DNA from: Pseudomonas chlororaphis
GTDB taxonomy: Bacteria; Pseudomonadota; Gammaproteobacteria; Pseudomonadales; Pseudomonadaceae
Reading direction: 5' to 3'
DNA: 64,000 nucleotides
Assembly: GCA_001023535.1 (NCBI GenBank)
Contig: CP011020.1
Coordinates: forward strand, 3,609,734-3,673,733
The notes under the pieces are model-generated. The model was not told where the DNA came from and did not search any database. It saw only the letters and a program-made list of their open reading frames with translations. Positions 36,878 through 44,801 of the stretch are shown in pieces (positions within the stretch are counted from its first letter, which is position 1; the number at the start of each line of letters is the position of its first letter). The position numbers and the translations under genes are program-made.

Positions 36878-36967
36878 CTAGTTCCGATCCGCGCGCAACA
36901 GCGCAACCAGCAGGTAAATGAACAGCGCCACTGCCAACAGCAGCGACACCCCGTCCAGAACACTCAT
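36878..36967 (-). CDS. kdpF: KdpF, 29-residue stabilising peptide of the Kdp complex
   Basis: The peptide MSVLDGVSLLLAVALFIYLL continues VALLRADRN and stops 8 bases before kdpA begins. It is a single transmembrane helix of the right length and ending for KdpF, which packs against KdpA and stabilises the KdpABC complex. GGAGAAAT precedes the ATG at 36967. It is the first gene of the operon kdpFABC, followed by kdpD and kdpE. Confidence 0.95.
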   Translation of the reverse strand: MSVLDGVSLLLAVALFIYLLVALLRADRN

Positions 36968-37069
36968 GGGATTTCTCCGTCGTACGGCGTCGTGCCGTGT
37001 GTGGAGTGATTGTCGGCACGGCGTGCGTAAAGGAACGAGATCGAGAGAGCGGTTGGGGGATAAAGAATC

Positions 37070-37079
37070 TGTAAAAAAA
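37070..37079 (-). promoter_or_regulatory. Candidate KdpE-binding box upstream of kdpFABC
   Basis: On the minus strand TTTTTTTACA is followed by GATTCTTTATCCCCC, 103 bases upstream of the kdpF ATG. The E. coli KdpE site, as I recall it, contains the same T-run followed by ACA and a C-rich stretch. The similarity and position are suggestive only. Confidence 0.45.
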
Positions 37080-37143
37080 CGGCTGAATCGATGGTTGGGC
37101 GGGCTTCTTCGCGAGCCAGCCCGCCGACTGCTCAGCGCAAGTC

Positions 37144-37174
37144 CAGTGTGGGAGCGGGCTTGCCCGCGAAGGCG
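37144..37174. repeat. Single REP element, GTGGGAGCGGGCTTGCCCGCG family
   Basis: CAGTGTGGGAGCGGGCTTGC followed by CCGCGAAGGCG is a full REP unit with a GCGGGCTTGCCCGC stem. A diverged partner (GCGGGCTTCTTCGCGAGCCA, 37099–37118) lies just before it. Confidence 0.85.
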
Positions 37175-37281
37175 GCACCATCAGCGCCAACGCCCTCAAC
37201 TGGCGCACAACAGGGGCACATCAAGCAAGGAACATCCCCGATACGACAGGATTTCACCCGTTGCGACCGCCCCCGACACAC

Positions 37282-37297
37282 TGGCACGCCCACTGCA
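37282..37297 (+). promoter_or_regulatory. Sigma-54 (-24/-12) promoter candidate for the ethanolamine permease
   Basis: TGGCACG-CCCA-CTGCA matches the sigma-54 consensus TGGCACG-N4-TTGCA at all but one of the 12 defined positions. GG (37283–37284) and GC (37295–37296) are spaced by exactly 10 bases. It lies 45 bases before the ATG of the permease. In P. aeruginosa ethanolamine genes depend on an enhancer-binding activator, EatR, which fits. Confidence 0.75.
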
Positions 37298-37341
37298 CTG
37301 CCTTCCCCAGCGCTTTTGCTATGGATCGAGGGGAGCCACCG

Positions 37342-38706
37342 ATGAACACACAACTCAAACCCACGCTGGGCACCCTGCATTTATGGGGGATCGCCGTCGG
37401 GTTGGTGATATCCGGCGAGTATTTCGGCTGGAGCTACGGCTGGGGCGTGGCCGGAACACTGGGTTTTCTGGTGACGTCATTCATGGTCGCGGCCATGTAC
37501 ACCTGCTTCATCTTCAGCTTCACCGAACTGACCACGGCCATTCCCCATGCCGGCGGACCGTTTGCCTACAGCCGTCGTGCCTTCGGCGCGAAAGGCGGAT
37601 TGATCGCCGGGCTGGCGACGCTGATCGAGTTCGTCTTCGCGCCGCCCGCCATTGCCTTGGCCATCGGGGCCTACCTGAACGTGCAATTCCCGGCCCTGGA
37701 CCCCAAGCACGCGGCGGTTGGCGCCTACATCGTGTTCATGGGCCTGAACATCCTCGGGGTCAAGCTGGCCGCGACGTTCGAACTGATCGTCTGCGTCCTG
37801 GCGGTGGCCGAGTTGCTGGTGTTCATGGGCGTCGTGGCCCCGGCCTTCAGCTTCAGTCACTTCGCCTTGAACGGCTGGGCCGGCTCCGACGTATTCGGTG
37901 CCCCTGCCATTGCCGGAATGTTCGCCGCCATCCCGTTTGCCATCTGGTTCTTCCTGGCCATCGAAGGCGCGGCCATGGCGGCCGAAGAAGCCAGGGACCC
38001 GAAACGCACCATCCCCAAGGCCTACATCAGTGGCATCCTGACCCTGGTGGTGCTGGCGATGGGAGTGATGTTCTTCGCCGGCGGCGTCGGTGACTGGCGC
38101 ACCCTGTCGAACATCAACGACCCGCTGCCACAGGCCATGAAAACCGTGGTCGGCGAAAGCTCCGGCTGGTTGCACATGCTGGTGTGGATCGGCCTGTTCG
38201 GCCTGGTGGCGAGTTTCCACGGCATCATCCTGGGCTACTCGCGGCAGTTCTTCGCCCTGGCGCGCGCCGGCTACCTGCCCGCCTCCCTGGCCAAGCTCTC
38301 ACGCTTCCAGACGCCACACCGCGCCATCATCGCCGGAGGCCTGATCGGCATTGCCGCTATCTACAGCGACGGCCTGATCAACCTCGGCGGCATGACCCTG
38401 ACCGCCGCGATGATCACCATGGCGGTGTTCGGTGCGATCGTCATGTACATCATGAGCATGCTCAGCCTGTTCAAACTGCGCAAAACCGAGCCCAACCTGG
38501 AGCGCACCTTCCGCGCGCCGGGCTACCCTCTCGTACCGGGAATCGCCCTGGTATTGGCGGTGGTATGCCTGGTGGCGATGGCCTGGTTCAATGCGCTGAT
38601 CGGCCTGATCTTCGTCGCGTTCATGGCGGCGGGCTTCGTCTACTTCACCCTGACCGCACAACTGCGAGCGGCGGCTCCAGCCGATGCAATGCTGACCGGG
38701 CCTTGA
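37342..38706 (+). CDS. eat: Ethanolamine permease (APC superfamily)
   Basis: The 454-residue, 12-span transporter begins MNTQLKPTLGTLHLWGIAVG. It carries the APC signatures VISGEYFGWSYGWG, SFTELTTAIPHAGGPFAYSR and IEGAAMAAEEARDPKRTIPK. This sequence pattern is characteristic of the Eat/EutP ethanolamine permeases of Pseudomonas, which take up ethanolamine as carbon or nitrogen source. GAGGGGA precedes the ATG. No ammonia-lyase (eutBC) or eatR gene is adjacent; downstream is a DUF2897 gene. Regulation is probably sigma-54-dependent from the upstream promoter candidate. Confidence 0.88.
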   Translation: MNTQLKPTLGTLHLWGIAVGLVISGEYFGWSYGWGVAGTLGFLVTSFMVAAMYTCFIFSFTELTTAIPHAGGPFAYSRRAFGAKGGLIAGLATLIEFVFAPPAIALAIGAYLNVQFPALDPKHAAVGAYIVFMGLNILGVKLAATFELIVCVLAVAELLVFMGVVAPAFSFSHFALNGWAGSDVFGAPAIAGMFAAIPFAIWFFLAIEGAAMAAEEARDPKRTIPKAYISGILTLVVLAMGVMFFAGGVGDWRTLSNINDPLPQAMKTVVGESSGWLHMLVWIGLFGLVASFHGIILGYSRQFFALARAGYLPASLAKLSRFQTPHRAIIAGGLIGIAAIYSDGLINLGGMTLTAAMITMAVFGAIVMYIMSMLSLFKLRKTEPNLERTFRAPGYPLVPGIALVLAVVCLVAMAWFNALIGLIFVAFMAAGFVYFTLTAQLRAAAPADAMLTGP

Positions 38707-38825
38707 GGTGAAGCCGGCCGAACGGGCGTAGTATGGAACCACTGCGAACGAGCTTCGCTCATAAGTGGTAGGCGCGGCAGATTGGCGAACAGACGCCCAC
38801 TGGCCGCGCCCTCAAGGAGAGCCCT

Positions 38826-38993
38826 ATGCCCTGGTATGCCTGGTTGATTCTGATTGTTGCAATCGGCTCGATCGTTGGTGGTCTGATGATGCTGCGCGAC
38901 ACCGCCAACAAGGTCGAGTTGACGGACGAACAACGCAAGCGTGTTGCCGAGCGCAACGCCGAGATGGACGCGAAGGAGGCCAAGGATCGTTGA
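38826..38993 (+). CDS. DUF2897 small membrane protein
   Basis: The 55-residue protein begins MPWYAWLILIVAIGSIVGGL and has a single N-terminal membrane span (about 4–22). A charged helical tail follows (TANKVELTDEQRKRVAERNA) and ends EAKDR. Length and order match the DUF2897 family found throughout Pseudomonas. GGAGAGCCCT precedes the ATG. It sits 119 bases after the permease gene and before a REP pair. Role unknown. Confidence 0.88.
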   Translation: MPWYAWLILIVAIGSIVGGLMMLRDTANKVELTDEQRKRVAERNAEMDAKEAKDR

Positions 38994-39047
38994 GTGCTGG
39001 CTGCTGGCTGGCACAACACTGTGGAGTGCTGCCTGACACAAAACTTT

Positions 39048-39179
39048 TGTGGCGAGGGGATTTATCCCCGTTGGGCTGCGCAGCAGCCCCAAAACCTGTC
39101 ACGCGGTCTATCTGATCGACTGGGTGGGTTTTAAAAGGGGCCGCTGCGCGCCCCAGCGGGGATAAATCCCCTCGCCACA
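39048..39179. repeat. REP pair, GTGGCGAGGGGATTTATCC family
   Basis: TGTGGCGAGGGGATTTATCC (from 39048, running to CCCGTTGGG) is mirrored by CAGCGGGGATAAATCCCC and TCGCCACA ending at 39179. The inner GCTGCGCAGCAGCCCC and GGGGCCGCTGCGC sequences also pair. Confidence 0.92.
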
Positions 39180-39207
39180 GAAGGCCGCGTCCTGTCCGCC
39201 TACTGCG

Positions 39208-40059
39208 TTACTTCTCCCAATCCGCCCTGGCAATGTGCAAGCCATGCAACCCCTTGTACGCCGCCCGCTCAGGCTGGCTCCAGCCTTCCAACAATGCGTC
39301 GTCCAACCGATAGATCTCCACCCCCAGTGGCCGACAGACGCTCAATGGATCCTGCGCATCCGGCCCCCACATGGCCAGTGACAGGTCACCGCCCGGGCAG
39401 GTGGACAGGGCGCACAACAGATCAATTTCGGCAAAGAACTCCAGGTAATCGCCTTTCTGTGCCGGACAGGCCTTCATGAAGTACATGTCGTCATGGTTCA
39501 GCCCGGTGCACTGGAAGATATTCAGCACGTCGTGTACATCGAACTCGGTCAAGCCGTGGGGCAACACCGCGCGAGTCAGGTTCGAATGGCAGTGATGGTG
39601 GAAATCCTCGCCGGTCAGCATCTTGTTGACGTAAGGGTCGCAACGCGTGCCCAGCAGATCGTGCAACCGCCCCCCGTGCTCATCGATGCCATAACCGGCC
39701 AGGCTGTCGTCGGTGATGGTCACCAGCGGCCGCAGGAACGGCAAGTTCGACCACAAACGGTCGTGGGTACTGACATGGGCGCCCTGCAACTGCCGGGTAC
39801 GCGCGGCCCACAATCGCTCCCGCGGGTCGTGGGCGTTCCAGACGTTGAAGTCGCCGACCTGCGGGCCCTGCGGCGTGGTGACACGAAAGACGTGCCCGGC
39901 GGGTACATGCCAGGCACGGCCAGTGCGAATGGGGACTTCGAACTGCTCGATCAGCGTGCGCTGGTCCTGCCGGGTACGGATTCGGTCGTAGAAAGGCTTG
40001 TCCACCTGGAGGGCGGAACCTTTGCTGACCTGGTAGGCAGCTGGGTAGTCTTTGTACAT
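39208..40059 (-). CDS. Urea carboxylase-associated family protein (DUF1989)
   Basis: The 283-residue protein contains the DUF1989 core. GRAWHVPAGHVFRVTTPQGP and GDFNVWNAHDPRERLWAART lie in the N-terminal third. The central histidine cluster GEDFHHHCHSNLTRAV, CDPYVNK and the HDVLNIFQCTGLN segment follow, then PAQKGDYLEFFAEIDLLCAL and the cysteine loop STCPGGDLS. Relatives are encoded beside urea carboxylase or guanidine carboxylase genes and probably coordinate a metal. No such carboxylase is in the window, so the substrate here is open. The ATG at 40059 follows AAGGAGC. It is monocistronic. Confidence 0.85.
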   Translation of the reverse strand: MYKDYPAAYQVSKGSALQVDKPFYDRIRTRQDQRTLIEQFEVPIRTGRAWHVPAGHVFRVTTPQGPQVGDFNVWNAHDPRERLWAARTRQLQGAHVSTHDRLWSNLPFLRPLVTITDDSLAGYGIDEHGGRLHDLLGTRCDPYVNKMLTGEDFHHHCHSNLTRAVLPHGLTEFDVHDVLNIFQCTGLNHDDMYFMKACPAQKGDYLEFFAEIDLLCALSTCPGGDLSLAMWGPDAQDPLSVCRPLGVEIYRLDDALLEGWSQPERAAYKGLHGLHIARADWEK

Positions 40060-40286
40060 GGCAAGGCTCCTTGATCGCCTGTTAGCGAGCGGCCGATGAG
40101 GCTATGAGGCTGCTCATCCAACGGGATATGAACGGTGAGGTCGAGTCCAGCGTCATGCTTCAGTTTGAATGGCCTATAAGCGGCAAAAAAGTGGATCAAT
40201 TCACTCAAAGAGCGAACCCACGCAGCCCGCTATCGATAAAACGGAAAAAGCCAGTCCCATCGACTGGCCATTCCTTTCGATTCAGC

Positions 40287-40619
40287 TCAATTCACTTCCA
40301 GTTTATCCCGATTTTTGTCCAGGATTGCTTTACCAATGCCCTTGACCTCCAGCAACTCTTCGACTGACGAAAAAGCGCCATTACTTTCACGATATGCAAC
40401 AATTGCATCAGCCTTCGCCTTACCTATCCCAGTCAGCTCACGCTGAAGCGTCGTAGCATCTGCCTGGTTTAAATCCACCTTGCCCTCTTGCGAAGACACC
40501 GAGCTCTGCACCACAGGAGGCATTGCCACCTCGGGCTTGACCACTGCGGTCGCGCCTACCGCGACTGAGGCATTGGCCAGGAGGGCAAAAATCAGCGGGT
40601 AAAAATATCCTTTACGCAT
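40287..40619 (-). CDS. ComEA-like helix-hairpin-helix protein
   Basis: The 110-residue protein has a signal peptide (MRKGYFYPLIFALLANASVA) and an exported helix-hairpin-helix domain (about 46–108). The pattern is VDLNQADATTLQRELTGIGK followed by the second HhH, FSSVEELLEVKGIGKAILDK. Such proteins bind double-stranded DNA without sequence preference and serve in competence as ComEA. In Pseudomonas a copy is regularly found next to wbpM at the edge of the O-antigen locus. AAGGAGC precedes the ATG at 40619. Confidence 0.92.
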   Translation of the reverse strand: MRKGYFYPLIFALLANASVAVGATAVVKPEVAMPPVVQSSVSSQEGKVDLNQADATTLQRELTGIGKAKADAIVAYRESNGAFSSVEELLEVKGIGKAILDKNRDKLEVN

Positions 40620-41044
40620 AAAATGAAGCTCCTTGATACCGTCAAGAGGAAGCAGCTTTGTGACGCTGCATTCCAAACTTAGGCGATGATTGAGGGCTGT
40701 CAAAAAGGCGACCATTGCAAAAAATGTAATAACGAGGCGTATTAGACTTTCAGGGGCTCACGCGAATGGGTAGGTCAATCGCATCCCACGCGAGCGAAAC
40801 GGTGACGGCAAAAACACATCGATGCTCAAGCTAAGGCCACCTACTTCGAGCTGCGAAATCCCCTGCAAGGGCCCCTGCTCCCGAGTTTATCAATCGCCAT
40901 GACTCTTTCGCTTTGCCTGTAGCACAGAAAAATTTGAGCAGTTACTTTATTATCAGCCGCTGGATCAATGGCTTATAAGCCAATAATCTAACGAAACTTG
41001 CCAACACAGGGTGGTGTTCCAACCATCCAATGGAACGGATAACA
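40620..41044. other. Divergent gap between comEA and the O-antigen acyltransferase
   Basis: The 425 bases hold no reading frame that I can support. Base composition shifts from G+C-rich on the left to A+T-rich near 40930–40995. A perfect 14-base palindrome, TGGCTTATAAGCCA, sits at 40969–40982, about 60 bases upstream of the acyltransferase start. It may overlap its promoter. Confidence 0.55.
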
Positions 41045-41539
41045 ATGAGCGATCATAAAGATTACTTCGTGCATTCCCACGCTTTATGCGAAACCTCCCA
41101 GATAGGCAAAGGCACTCGGGTTTGGGCCTTCACCCACTTGCTACCCGGGGCCAAAATCGGCCAGGACTGCAATATCTGCGACCACGTGTTCATCGAAAAC
41201 GACGTCGTCGTAGGAGACCGGGTAACAATCAAATGCGGTGTTCAGCTGTGGGATGGTGTTTCCATCGGAGACGATGTGTTTATTGGTCCCAACGCCACAT
41301 TCACCAATGACCGCTTTCCGAGAAGCAAGGTCTATCCTGAAAGCTTCGACAGAACCGTAATAAGCAAAGGCGCCTCCTTGGGCGCCAATTGCACTATTCT
41401 TCCAGGAATAACTATTGGGGAGAACGCGATGATTGGCGCAGGGGCGGTGGTCACCCGTTCAGTGCCCGCCAATGTCACGGTGGTGGGTAACCCAGCAAAG
41501 ATACTGCAGCGCAAGGATGAAGGCCAAAACCAGGCTTGA
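41045..41539 (+). CDS. Sugar N-acyltransferase of the left-handed beta-helix class (FdtC/QdtC/WlbB-like)
   Basis: The 164-residue protein is made of hexapeptide repeats ([56 protein letters not shown]). The family-typical loop [20 protein letters not shown] follows, then VGNPAKIL. This subfamily acylates the amino group of nucleotide-linked amino sugars, such as dTDP-3-amino-3,6-dideoxyhexoses (FdtC, QdtC) or UDP-linked 3-amino sugars (WbpD). With the ketoisomerase and aminotransferase of this locus it would complete a dTDP-3-acylamino sugar. It is on the opposite strand and about 11 kb from those partners. The start at 41045 is favoured over 41030. Confidence 0.85.
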   Translation: MSDHKDYFVHSHALCETSQIGKGTRVWAFTHLLPGAKIGQDCNICDHVFIENDVVVGDRVTIKCGVQLWDGVSIGDDVFIGPNATFTNDRFPRSKVYPESFDRTVISKGASLGANCTILPGITIGENAMIGAGAVVTRSVPANVTVVGNPAKILQRKDEGQNQA

Positions 41540-41697
41540 ACGAGCCTTTGGACGGTTTCGGCACCCAAACAGAATGGGCACATCCTCAATTTTCCTGAAG
41601 GTGTGCCCTGCGCATTTATCGAACGTCTTTATCATCGTTCAAGAACAAGCGGGGCAGAGACCGTTGCTTACCCTGACCAGTGAACGCTCAGTCTTGA

Positions 41698-43692
41698 TCA
41701 AGGGTCGCGTCGTCTTTGCTGGTGGATCCAGTCCACTATTTCTCCATCGGGTGCATAACCACTGACTGTATCGCGCAACAACTGGCGTACACGCGAATAA
41801 TCGTCAGTCTCGACGGCGGTGATCAACTCAGCCAATTTACCCTTCAACGCATCCCAAGGTATGAAGTCTTCATTGGCACTCATAATCATCGGATGAGAAG
41901 TTTGCACTACGTTATCGCCAATCAATAACTCTTCGTACAACTTCTCTCCAGGCCGCAGCCCCGTGAACTCTATGGCAATGTCTCCATGGGGGTTCTTTTC
42001 CGAACGCACACTGAAGCCCGACAGATGAATCATCTTCTCGGCCAGTTCGACGATCCTGACCGGTTCTCCCATGTCCAATACGAAAACATCCCCCCCCATC
42101 CCCATGGCCCCGGCCTGAATAACCAGTTGTGCAGCTTCTGGGATCGTCATGAAATATCGGGTGATTTTCGGATGAGTGACGGTCAGCGGTCCACCTGACT
42201 TTATCTGCTTATGGAACAAAGGGATGACCGAACCTGACGAGCCGAGAACATTACCGAAACGAACCATCGTGAAACGGGTTTTATTGACACGTGATACGTT
42301 GGCATTATCGCCAAAAAGCACCGGTGCTATTTCCCGGCTAAGCGCCTGCAGCGTTAGCTCTGCCAGACGTTTGGTACTGCCCATGACGTTGGTAGGACGT
42401 ACAGCCTTGTCTGTGGAAATCAAAACAAAATTGGCAACCCCTGCCTGCAGAGCCGCTTGGGCGGTATTCAATGTACCAATGACGTTGTTCAGAACACCTT
42501 CGGCAATATTATGTTCGACTATAGGAACGTGTTTATAGGCTGCTGCATGGTAGACAGTGTTCACTTGCCATACATTCATCACGTCAAGCAGTTTACGCGG
42601 GTTGGTTACTGAACCCAGGATCGGCAAAAGACGTACGGAAAGGGACTTCCTGGCAACCTGCTGCTCCAACTCGGACAAGATGCTGTACAGATTGAACTCG
42701 CTATGTTCGAACATTATTAATGTCGACGGGCGCAATTCAAGTATCTGGCGGCACAGTTCCGAGCCGATCGACCCTCCGGCGCCCGTCACCATAACCACCT
42801 GCTCCTTGATGCAATGCTCGAGCAAGCTCTCCTGGGCCGGTACTGCATCACGGCCTAACAGATCGGCGATATCGACTTCCTGAATGTCGTCAACTTTTAC
42901 GCGCCCGCTTGCCAAGTCCATAAAGCCGGGAATACTGCGTACGTGAAGGGGGAAGCCTTCGAGGAAGCCCAAGATCTCACGACGCCTTACCCGGTTTGCC
43001 GAGGGAATGGCCAGTAGAATTTCCTGAGCCCCCGTGACATCGATCATGCGCTGAATGTTTTTGGGTTTGTAGACCTGCAGACCCGCGATCACCCGATCGG
43101 CGATACTGCTATCGTCGTCGATAAACGCTATCGGACGCATGACACGCCCCATACGCAGTGCAGCTACCAATTGGTTACCGGCAGCACCTGCGCCATAGAT
43201 GGCGACCTTTGGCAATCCATCGTCACGATTCGTGAAAGGAACATGCTGCGCCGCCGTGAACCAGTCGCCCAGGAAGTACTGACGCATCGCCAGGCGCAGT
43301 CCGCCAATCATGATCAGACTAAGCCACCAATAGTTGAAGATGATCGACCTGGGCACAATGTTCTGATGATTGCTGTACCAGAAGACGACGATCCCCAGAA
43401 TCAACGAAGAGAGGCTGACAGCCTTGATGATGGCGATAAGTGCGTCATTGCCAAAGTACCTCATCACCGCGCGGTACATTCCAAAACGGATAAACAACGG
43501 AATCGCGATGGCCGGCGCACTCAGGAACAGAACCTGATGGGCAGTGAATGGATTGATCAGCGCATCGACGCCCAAACGCACCACAAACGAAAGCCACAGC
43601 GCCAACCAGACCAGAACGATATCCGCAGACACTTGAATCAAGCGCTTCTGCCGGCGCGATAGCTCCAGCAAGAAAGTTCGTAATTTATCCAT
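41698..43692 (-). CDS. wbpM: WbpM-type UDP-GlcNAc C4,C6-dehydratase, membrane-bound
   Basis: The 664-residue protein has four N-terminal membrane spans (about 18–130) and a first nucleotide-binding domain (VAIYGAGAAGNQLVAALRMG). The catalytic SDR domain starts at VMVTGAGGSIGSELCRQILE. The usual SDR tyrosine is replaced by methionine in NVMGSTKRLAE, as in WbpM/FlaA1/PglF relatives. It makes UDP-4-keto-6-deoxy-GlcNAc, precursor of QuiNAc or FucNAc. WbpM is the conserved boundary gene of Pseudomonas O-antigen loci. It is last in the minus-strand cluster and is preceded by the wbpL-like gene with a 72-base gap. Confidence 0.96.
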   Translation of the reverse strand: MDKLRTFLLELSRRQKRLIQVSADIVLVWLALWLSFVVRLGVDALINPFTAHQVLFLSAPAIAIPLFIRFGMYRAVMRYFGNDALIAIIKAVSLSSLILGIVVFWYSNHQNIVPRSIIFNYWWLSLIMIGGLRLAMRQYFLGDWFTAAQHVPFTNRDDGLPKVAIYGAGAAGNQLVAALRMGRVMRPIAFIDDDSSIADRVIAGLQVYKPKNIQRMIDVTGAQEILLAIPSANRVRRREILGFLEGFPLHVRSIPGFMDLASGRVKVDDIQEVDIADLLGRDAVPAQESLLEHCIKEQVVMVTGAGGSIGSELCRQILELRPSTLIMFEHSEFNLYSILSELEQQVARKSLSVRLLPILGSVTNPRKLLDVMNVWQVNTVYHAAAYKHVPIVEHNIAEGVLNNVIGTLNTAQAALQAGVANFVLISTDKAVRPTNVMGSTKRLAELTLQALSREIAPVLFGDNANVSRVNKTRFTMVRFGNVLGSSGSVIPLFHKQIKSGGPLTVTHPKITRYFMTIPEAAQLVIQAGAMGMGGDVFVLDMGEPVRIVELAEKMIHLSGFSVRSEKNPHGDIAIEFTGLRPGEKLYEELLIGDNVVQTSHPMIMSANEDFIPWDALKGKLAELITAVETDDYSRVRQLLRDTVSGYAPDGEIVDWIHQQRRRDP

Positions 43693-43764
43693 AAATCCTT
43701 TGGGTACCTAATAAAACGGCTGAACAGTCAGTCTCTTCTCGATGAAGATCCAGAGGCCAGAAAC

Positions 43765-44790
43765 CTAAACCAGTTTCTGCTGAGTACCCTCTGCCAAGCC
43801 AGCTCGAAACTTCAGTGCCAATAAAATCAAAGGTACATACGCTACCAGTACCCCAACAACGCCTTGCACAACCCCCTCGACCACCAGAAAAGCCATAGGC
43901 AGCAGCCACAGCAGATTAAGTGCTCCCACTGTCAATGTCACAGGCAAATGTTGCTTGTAATGCCGCGAGGCGAATTGGTAGGCATGGCTGCGATGAGCTT
44001 CGTAGAGCTTTTCTCCTCTCAGTAGACGGCGAATCAGCGTCACTGTTGCATCCACGATAAAAACGCCGAGCAAGATCAGCCAGGCAAAAAACAGATCAGA
44101 CGATATCCAGGCAGACTGAAGTGCAAAAATGCCCAACGTGATACCCAGGAAACCACTCCCGGCATCGCCCATGAAAATCCTCGCAGGCGGGTAATTCCAG
44201 CACAGGAAGCCCAGCACAGCACTGGCAAGCAACAACGGACCGACAAAGTTGCCAGCACCCTGCAACCCACCTAGCAGCGCAGCACTCAGGCAGACCGTTA
44301 TAGCCTCGACACTGGCGATCCCGTCGATACCATCCATAAAATTATAAAGATTCAACATCCAGACCAGGAACAACGCCGCAACCACATAACCAAAAACACC
44401 AAACTCCACGTTCATGCCGAACATGGAAAGCGGTGCAAGGCCACCGACCCAGTATAACGCCCAAAACGCGGCGATAAAGTGACCCAACAGGCGCCATCTG
44501 GCAGCAATATGCCCATGATCATCCAGAAAACCCAGGATAGCCACCAACGATCCTGCCCCTAAGAGCGCCGCGACCGGATTCAATGGCAGGATGCCCAGGA
44601 AAAACGATGCCGCCACCGCTGCGAAAAAGCATAGGACAATTGCCACCCCGCCGCCTCTGGGCGTGGGTGCAGTATGGGAACTGCGGGCGTTAGGTACGTC
44701 TATAAGACTGCGAGCCAATGCATACCGACGCAGGACCCAGGTCAGCAGGAAGGAAGCAATCGCGATAACCGGCAAAACGAACCACAGCAT
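43765..44790 (-). CDS. wbpL: WbpL/WecA-type undecaprenyl-phosphate sugar-1-phosphate transferase
   Basis: The 341-residue membrane enzyme has about ten spans and the motifs of the polyprenyl-phosphate N-acetylhexosamine-1-phosphate transferase family: RSSHTAPTPRGGGVAI, FLDDHGHI (paired aspartates), LYNFMDGIDGIAS, FMGDAGSGFLG and the cytoplasmic loop EAHRSHAYQ. It starts O-unit assembly by loading a 2-acetamido-2,6-dideoxyhexose phosphate on undecaprenyl phosphate. The neighbouring epimerase/reductase gene ends 11 bases upstream of its start, so the two are probably one transcript. Confidence 0.93.
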   Translation of the reverse strand: MLWFVLPVIAIASFLLTWVLRRYALARSLIDVPNARSSHTAPTPRGGGVAIVLCFFAAVAASFFLGILPLNPVAALLGAGSLVAILGFLDDHGHIAARWRLLGHFIAAFWALYWVGGLAPLSMFGMNVEFGVFGYVVAALFLVWMLNLYNFMDGIDGIASVEAITVCLSAALLGGLQGAGNFVGPLLLASAVLGFLCWNYPPARIFMGDAGSGFLGITLGIFALQSAWISSDLFFAWLILLGVFIVDATVTLIRRLLRGEKLYEAHRSHAYQFASRHYKQHLPVTLTVGALNLLWLLPMAFLVVEGVVQGVVGVLVAYVPLILLALKFRAGLAEGTQQKLV

Positions 44791-44801
44791 TAAAAACTCC
44801 T

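Larger units (their letters stand above)
36968..37341. other. Divergent kdp / ethanolamine permease control region
   Basis: These 374 bases contain a KdpE-box-like sequence (37070–37079), a REP element (37144–37174) preceded by a GCGGGCTTCTTCGCGAGCCA fragment, and a sigma-54 promoter candidate for the permease (37282–37297). No gene is visible in it. Confidence 0.7.

Noticed and set aside
32345..36881. Very long open frames antisense to the kdp genes (up to about 976 codons)
   Set aside because: They mirror the high-G+C kdp coding frames, have no ribosome sites, and give histidine/glutamine/arginine-rich low-complexity translations without domains.
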